Below, one piece after another: positions 5,807-9,069 of a stretch of DNA of 9,069 nucleotides (position 1 is the first letter of the stretch; each line of letters begins with the position of its first letter). A program made the position numbers and the translations under genes. The notes under the pieces are model-generated. The model saw only the letters and a program-made list of their open reading frames with translations, made no database searches and was not told the DNA's origin. Source of the stretch: JANNFX01 sp031380225 (GTDB lineage Bacteria > Pseudomonadota > Alphaproteobacteria > Rhizobiales > Hyphomicrobiaceae); contig JANNFX010000138.1 of the NCBI GenBank assembly GCA_031380225.1, positions 1 to 9,069 of the forward strand. Reading direction: 5' to 3'.

Positions 5807-6214
5807 TTACGGTGCTGCAGGAGCCGGTGCAGCAGGCGCGGCGCTAGGGCATTCCGACTTGATGTAGGCCAGCAAATTGGCGCGGTCGGTTTCATCTTTG
5901 ACGCCAGCAGGGAACAGCATCTTGTTGCCGGGGATGACCTTGTCGTCGTGTTCCATCCAAGCCAGCATCTTTGCGTCGTCCCACACAAAACCAGCGGCCT
6001 TGGTGGCTTCAGAATAGGCATAGCCTTCAGCCGAGCCAGCCTTGCGGCCGTCGACGCAGGTCAGGTTTGGACCGAGTGCGTGTGCCGCACCTTCGCCGAT
6101 CTTGTGGCACACGCCGCACTTGGCGAACACGGCTTTGCCGGCTTCCGCATCTTGAGCCACGGCGACAGCCGGGGCAGCAAAGACGAGAGCGACGGCGAGC
6201 AACATTTTCTTCAT
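5807..6214 (-). CDS. Periplasmic class I c-type cytochrome (cytochrome c2/c550-like)
   Basis: A 135-residue exported haem protein. Residues 1-20 form a signal peptide with likely cleavage after AVA. The single haem site is C33-G-V-C36-H37, and the probable axial methionine is M99 in PGNKMLFPAG. GPNL (48-51), GRKAG, YSEATKAAGFVW and DRANLLAYIK match soluble cytochromes c2/c550. It likely shuttles electrons in the periplasm, in a methylotroph perhaps between methanol dehydrogenase's primary cytochrome and the oxidase; that role is inferred from the adjacent pqq genes. Unusual features are two extra cysteines, C53 (where the family usually has Tyr-Gly) and C122, plus an Ala/Pro tail after 123. 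The ribosome binding site GGGAGGA (6229-6223) lies 8 nt from the ATG. Its own terminator follows, and a 161-bp gap separates it from pqqE. Confidence 0.92.
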   Translation of the reverse strand: MKKMLLAVALVFAAPAVAVAQDAEAGKAVFAKCGVCHKIGEGAAHALGPNLTCVDGRKAGSAEGYAYSEATKAAGFVWDDAKMLAWMEHDDKVIPGNKMLFPAGVKDETDRANLLAYIKSECPSAAPAAPAPAAP

Positions 6215-6298
6215 TCGTTAATTCCTCCCGAGGGCAGCCACCGGACCAACGCGGCAGCCGACATTTCTTACTTACCCGCCATTCTGGCTTTTTTTTCC

Positions 6299-6359
6299 TG
6301 AACCGGCCCTGAACATCTTGCCGCAGTCGAGCATAATTCACCAGACCTTTGCCGGTTCA
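6299..6359. repeat. Long-spaced inverted repeat between pqqE and the cytochrome gene
   Basis: TGAACCGGC at 6299-6307 and GCCGGTTCA at 6351-6359 form a perfect 9-bp inverted repeat with a 43-nt spacer, 17 bp past the pqqE stop. A T8 run at 6289-6296 lies beside it on the plus strand, which is A-rich in the pqq transcript, so it is not a canonical terminator for pqqE. It could be a pqq 3' end structure or a regulatory site ahead of the cytochrome gene. Confidence 0.3.
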
Positions 6360-6375
6360 TCACTGATCGTAGAGG

Positions 6376-7539
6376 TCAATCGCTGCCCGTGGTCTCAGGT
6401 GCGGCTTTAGCCCCACCCATGCGCCGGTAGATCAGGTCAGGGGCGGTGGCGTGGCTTTCGACGTCGGCAACCTTGGCCCATTCCTCATGTTTTGGAGAAA
6501 GTGAACACGCCGGATCGATATTAGAGGCGTCGCCGGTCAAGGCCATGGCCTGGCAGCGGCAGCCACCCCAGTCGATCTCGCGGCGGTCGCAGGACCGGCA
6601 AGGCTCTTTCATCCAACTGGTGCCACGATACATCTGGAACGCCGAGCCGGACATCCAGATATCGGCCAGCGGTTTGGTGGTGACGTTATCAAACGTCAAA
6701 TGCGGGATCGATTCGGCGGCATGGCACGGCAACACCCGACCCGATGGCGTGATGTTGATAATGCCGCGGCCCCAACCGCCCATGCATGGCTTCGGGAATT
6801 TGGCGTAGTAGTCTGGCACGACGAAATCGATCAGCAAGATGCCCTTGAGCCGCTCCTTTGCCTCTTCGACGATTTCATAGGTTTTCATAAACGCTTCTTT
6901 GGTCGGCATCAGTGCCGAGCGGTTCTTCAACGCCCAGGCGTAGTATTGAATGTGGGCGATTTCCAAACGGCCAGCGCCGGCTTCAACTGCGAAGTCGATG
7001 ATGCGCGGCACGTTGTGGATGTTCTGGCGATGGATCGGCGCGTTGAGCGTCAGCGGCAGGCCGAATTCCTTGACCCACTTCGCGACTTCGATTTTCTTGG
7101 CCATGCCGCCCTTGTAGGCGGCGATCCGGTCGGCATTTTCAGGATCGACGTCTTGGATCGAGAGCTGGACGTGATCGAGGCCGTTGTCGCGCAGCACGGC
7201 GAGGCGGTCGCGGGTCAAAGTCACACCAGCCGTGATCAAGTTGGTGTAGAGGCCCACTTCGGCCGCCACTTTGACGATGTCTTCTAGGTCCTTGCGTGCG
7301 GTTGGCTCGCCGCCGGACAAATGGATCTGCAAGACGCCGAGCTTGGCCGCCTGACGCATCACGTCCTGCCACTGCGCGGTCGTCATTTCCGTATTGACGC
7401 GCTCAAGATCAAGCGGGTTCGAACAGTAGGGGCATTGCAGCGGACAGCGGTGGGTCAGCTCGCACAGCATGCCGATCGGCGCGCGTGTGCAGGCAGGCGC
7501 CGAGGCTTCACAAACGGGGGCTGGGGTCATATCGTTCAT
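6376..7539 (-). CDS. pqqE: PQQ biosynthesis radical SAM enzyme PqqE
   Basis: A cytoplasmic radical SAM enzyme that makes the C-C bond between the Glu and Tyr side chains of the PqqA peptide, with PqqD as peptide chaperone. The protein has 387 residues, normal for the family. The radical SAM [4Fe-4S] motif is C32-PLQ-C36-PY-C39, and the SAM-binding GGEP follows at 76-79. The C-terminal SPASM region carries the auxiliary-cluster cysteines: KPCMGGWGRG, GRVLPCHAAE, EPCRSCDRREIDWGGCRC and the closing DPACSLSP. The ATG at 7539 has GGAG (7550-7547) at 7-nt spacing; the second ATG three codons on is less well placed. The gene is 14 nt downstream of pqqD. Residues 1-20 and the last 25 or so are variable in this family. 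Confidence 0.97.
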   Translation of the reverse strand: MNDMTPAPVCEASAPACTRAPIGMLCELTHRCPLQCPYCSNPLDLERVNTEMTTAQWQDVMRQAAKLGVLQIHLSGGEPTARKDLEDIVKVAAEVGLYTNLITAGVTLTRDRLAVLRDNGLDHVQLSIQDVDPENADRIAAYKGGMAKKIEVAKWVKEFGLPLTLNAPIHRQNIHNVPRIIDFAVEAGAGRLEIAHIQYYAWALKNRSALMPTKEAFMKTYEIVEEAKERLKGILLIDFVVPDYYAKFPKPCMGGWGRGIINITPSGRVLPCHAAESIPHLTFDNVTTKPLADIWMSGSAFQMYRGTSWMKEPCRSCDRREIDWGGCRCQAMALTGDASNIDPACSLSPKHEEWAKVADVESHATAPDLIYRRMGGAKAAPETTGSD

Positions 7540-7553
7540 CTAAGGTCTCCGGC

Positions 7554-7877
7554 TTAGGCGGATGGGGCGGGCGCGCTGTTAATCAGCACACCTTTGTCGG
7601 CGAGTTCTTGCAGCATGGCGATGACGTCGCCGCGGATTTCTTCCGGTGTCGCGCTGTATTCTTTCGACAGCGCCTCGACGATTTGGTTGACGCTATGTTC
7701 ACCAGTGCAGAGCTTCAGAACTGAAACCGCGGTTTCGTCTGGATCGAACAAGCGCTCTGGTGCCAGCAAGATCCAGCGGCCACGGCCCGCATCATGGCGG
7801 AGTTTGATGTGGCGTGGCATGGCGGGGCGCGTGTCGGACGTGATCAGAGTGCGCGTGCGTTTGACGGGTTCCGCCAT
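7554..7877 (-). CDS. pqqD: PQQ biosynthesis peptide chaperone PqqD
   Basis: A small winged-helix RiPP recognition protein that binds the precursor peptide PqqA and presents it to PqqE. The protein has 107 residues, slightly longer than usual because of about 15 extra N-terminal residues. Family motifs are RPAMPRHIKLRHDAGRGRW at about 17-35, LLAPERLFDPDETAVSVLKL, and VIAMLQELADKGVLIN near the end. It is a separate gene here, not fused to pqqC as in some Methylobacterium. The ATG (7877-7875) directly abuts the pqqC stop TAA (7880-7878), so translation is probably coupled. Confidence 0.96.
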   Translation of the reverse strand: MAEPVKRTRTLITSDTRPAMPRHIKLRHDAGRGRWILLAPERLFDPDETAVSVLKLCTGEHSVNQIVEALSKEYSATPEEIRGDVIAMLQELADKGVLINSAPAPSA

Positions 7878-8636
7878 TTAAAGACCCTCAGGGTTATAGG
7901 CGCCCGGCGGCACGTTGCCGTTGACGTAGGCGTGATAGAGTGCGTCGAGTTGCACCCATAGCACGTTACACTTGAAGCGCACGGCGTCGACGCAAGCTTC
8001 CTGCTCGTCGCGGGTTTTGCAGTTATCTTGGATGAACTTCAGCGCGAACCCGGCGTCAAAGGGCGCTTGGATCAAGCGCTTCTTGAAGTAAGCCATGACC
8101 TTGTCATCGATGAAGTCATAGTTCTCAAGCATGCCTGAGATGCGCTCTTTGTGAATTTTTGGAGCAAAGAGTTCGGTCAAAGATGAGGCGACAGCGACAT
8201 TCAAAGGCTGTTCGCGGACAAACGTGACGTAAGCTTCAACCGCGAAACGCGTCGCCGGCAAGGCGCCCTGCATTGACGTGACGTACTCGCGATCAAGTCC
8301 GAGCGCGTCGGTCAGCACCATCCATCGTTCAATGCCGCCCGGATCGTCGCCCGAGCCGTCATGCTCTAGCACGCGATGGATCCAATCGCGGCGCAATTGA
8401 CGGTCATAGACGCGGCTGACAAACGCCGCATCTTTGCGCGGCACGGCGGATTGATAACAAAAGCGATTCAGTGCCCAGGCGGCGACCTGCGGCTTCTTCA
8501 GTTTGCCGCCGTGCAGCAGATGATGGAAGGGATGCTTATCATGGTAACGCTCGGCGCCGACCGCTTGAATGGCGGCTTCGAACTCAGCCGGAGACCATAG
8601 CGGGCGCGCTGTATCAGGTGTGCGGCGGTCACTCAT
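7878..8636 (-). CDS. pqqC: Pyrroloquinoline-quinone synthase PqqC
   Basis: A cofactor-free oxidase that catalyses the last step of PQQ synthesis, ring closure and oxidation of AHQQ using O2. From the ATG at 8636 the protein has 252 residues, the normal size. Signature segments are YHDKHPFHHLLHGGKL and ALNRFCYQSAVPRKDA (with the active-site R, Y and Q retained), then SSLTELFAPKIHKERI and AYFKKRLIQAPFDAGFAL. The C-terminal KCNVLWVQLDALYHAY is also typical. This start is preferred over one 12 codons upstream (8672) because GGAG (8648-8645) lies 8 nt away and the ATG overlaps the pqqB stop as ATGA. It is the second gene of the visible pqqBCDE operon. Confidence 0.97.
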   Translation of the reverse strand: MSDRRTPDTARPLWSPAEFEAAIQAVGAERYHDKHPFHHLLHGGKLKKPQVAAWALNRFCYQSAVPRKDAAFVSRVYDRQLRRDWIHRVLEHDGSGDDPGGIERWMVLTDALGLDREYVTSMQGALPATRFAVEAYVTFVREQPLNVAVASSLTELFAPKIHKERISGMLENYDFIDDKVMAYFKKRLIQAPFDAGFALKFIQDNCKTRDEQEACVDAVRFKCNVLWVQLDALYHAYVNGNVPPGAYNPEGL

Positions 8637-9069
8637 AGGCGGATCTCCATGCCGTCGTGTCCAACTTCCCATCCGGCTGCTTCGGTTGCCCGGCGCTGTT
8701 CGGATGTTTCGTTCAAGACGGGGTTCGAGTTGTTGATATGGACGTATATTTTACGTTGAATGCCGAGGTCTTTAAAGGCTGCAATCGAGCCTTCTGGCCC
8801 GGAAATGCTGATGTGTCCCATGCGGGCGCCGGTTTTCTGCATCAAACCCTGCTGGATCATCTCGTCGTCGGAATACAGTGTGCCGTCAAAGAAAATCAGG
8901 CTGGCGCCTTTGATCCGGTCCGCAAGTGGCGCGTCGAGTTCGGCGCAGCCCGGGATGTAATAGAATGACTTGCCGGTCGCCGTTTCGATGACGTGGAGCC
9001 CAATGGTGTCGCCGTCGCGGCTGCCGAAGTTGCCGCCGGCTTTTGCATCTTCATGATAGAGCGCGACTT
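8633..9069 (-). CDS. pqqB: PQQ biosynthesis protein PqqB, C-terminal part
   Basis: The gene enters from the right edge, leaving 144 codons plus a TGA at 8635-8633. PqqB has a metallo-beta-lactamase fold and acts as an iron-dependent hydroxylase of a Glu-Tyr intermediate in PQQ biosynthesis. Conserved segments in the visible part, read from the right edge, are GDTIGLHVIE, SFYYIPGCAEL, LIFFDGTLYSDDEMI, TGARMGHISISGPEGS, IYVHINNSNPVLNE and the terminal GWEVGHDGMEIRL. No internal stop is seen from the edge to the end. An internal ATG at 8860 is only the methionine in DDEMI, not a true start. pqqA would be expected further upstream, outside the window. Confidence 0.96.
   Translation of the reverse strand, partial: VALYHEDAKAGGNFGSRDGDTIGLHVIETATGKSFYYIPGCAELDAPLADRIKGASLIFFDGTLYSDDEMIQQGLMQKTGARMGHISISGPEGSIAAFKDLGIQRKIYVHINNSNPVLNETSEQRRATEAAGWEVGHDGMEIRL

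Noticed and set aside
6700..7287. Plus-strand open frame of 195 codons opposite pqqE
   Set aside because: It is entirely antisense to the unambiguous PqqE radical SAM frame and shows no motif of its own.

Overview
The window comes from the chromosome of a methylotrophic alphaproteobacterium, probably in the Hyphomicrobiales (Hyphomicrobium-like). Two signature gene sets support this. One is for tetrahydromethanopterin (H4MPT)-linked formaldehyde oxidation (mtdB, mptG, an 'orf5'-type ATP-grasp gene, a DCoH-like pterin dehydratase). The other is a pqqBCDE operon for the cofactor of methanol dehydrogenase. The family assignments come from motifs read by eye; the genus is an inference.

Left part (1-2621): a minus-strand operon runs mptG (H4MPT biosynthesis) -> mtdB (methylene-H4MPT dehydrogenase) -> an ATP-grasp gene cut by the left edge. 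The last two overlap by a TTGA junction. A 146-bp divergent intergenic region holding a 14-bp perfect palindrome separates mptG from a plus-strand pterin-4a-carbinolamine dehydratase gene.

Middle part (2625-5780): this holds a secreted SH3-type protein (minus), a folK pterin pyrophosphokinase (plus), a small type II toxin-antitoxin pair whose ParE/RelE-like toxin is broken by an in-frame TAG, and a stand-alone TIR-domain protein (plus). A strong 13-bp hairpin with a U-rich tail on the minus strand closes this part and terminates the cytochrome gene. The toxin-antitoxin and TIR genes look like a small accessory insertion between housekeeping C1 and pterin genes.

Right part (5807-9069): minus-strand pqqB (cut by the right edge) -> pqqC -> pqqD -> pqqE are tightly coupled (ATGA overlap, then TAA abutting ATG, then a 14-nt gap). 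A separate class I periplasmic cytochrome c follows after 161 bp. pqqA is not in the window and would be expected beyond the right edge.

Taken together, PQQ supports periplasmic methanol oxidation, the cytochrome may carry those electrons, and the H4MPT genes build the C1 carrier and oxidise the formaldehyde. FolK and the pterin dehydratase are plausible pterin-supply partners. I found no clearly new system. The most unusual items are the broken toxin, the orphan TIR protein, the two extra cysteines in the cytochrome, and the physical closeness of the H4MPT and PQQ modules.
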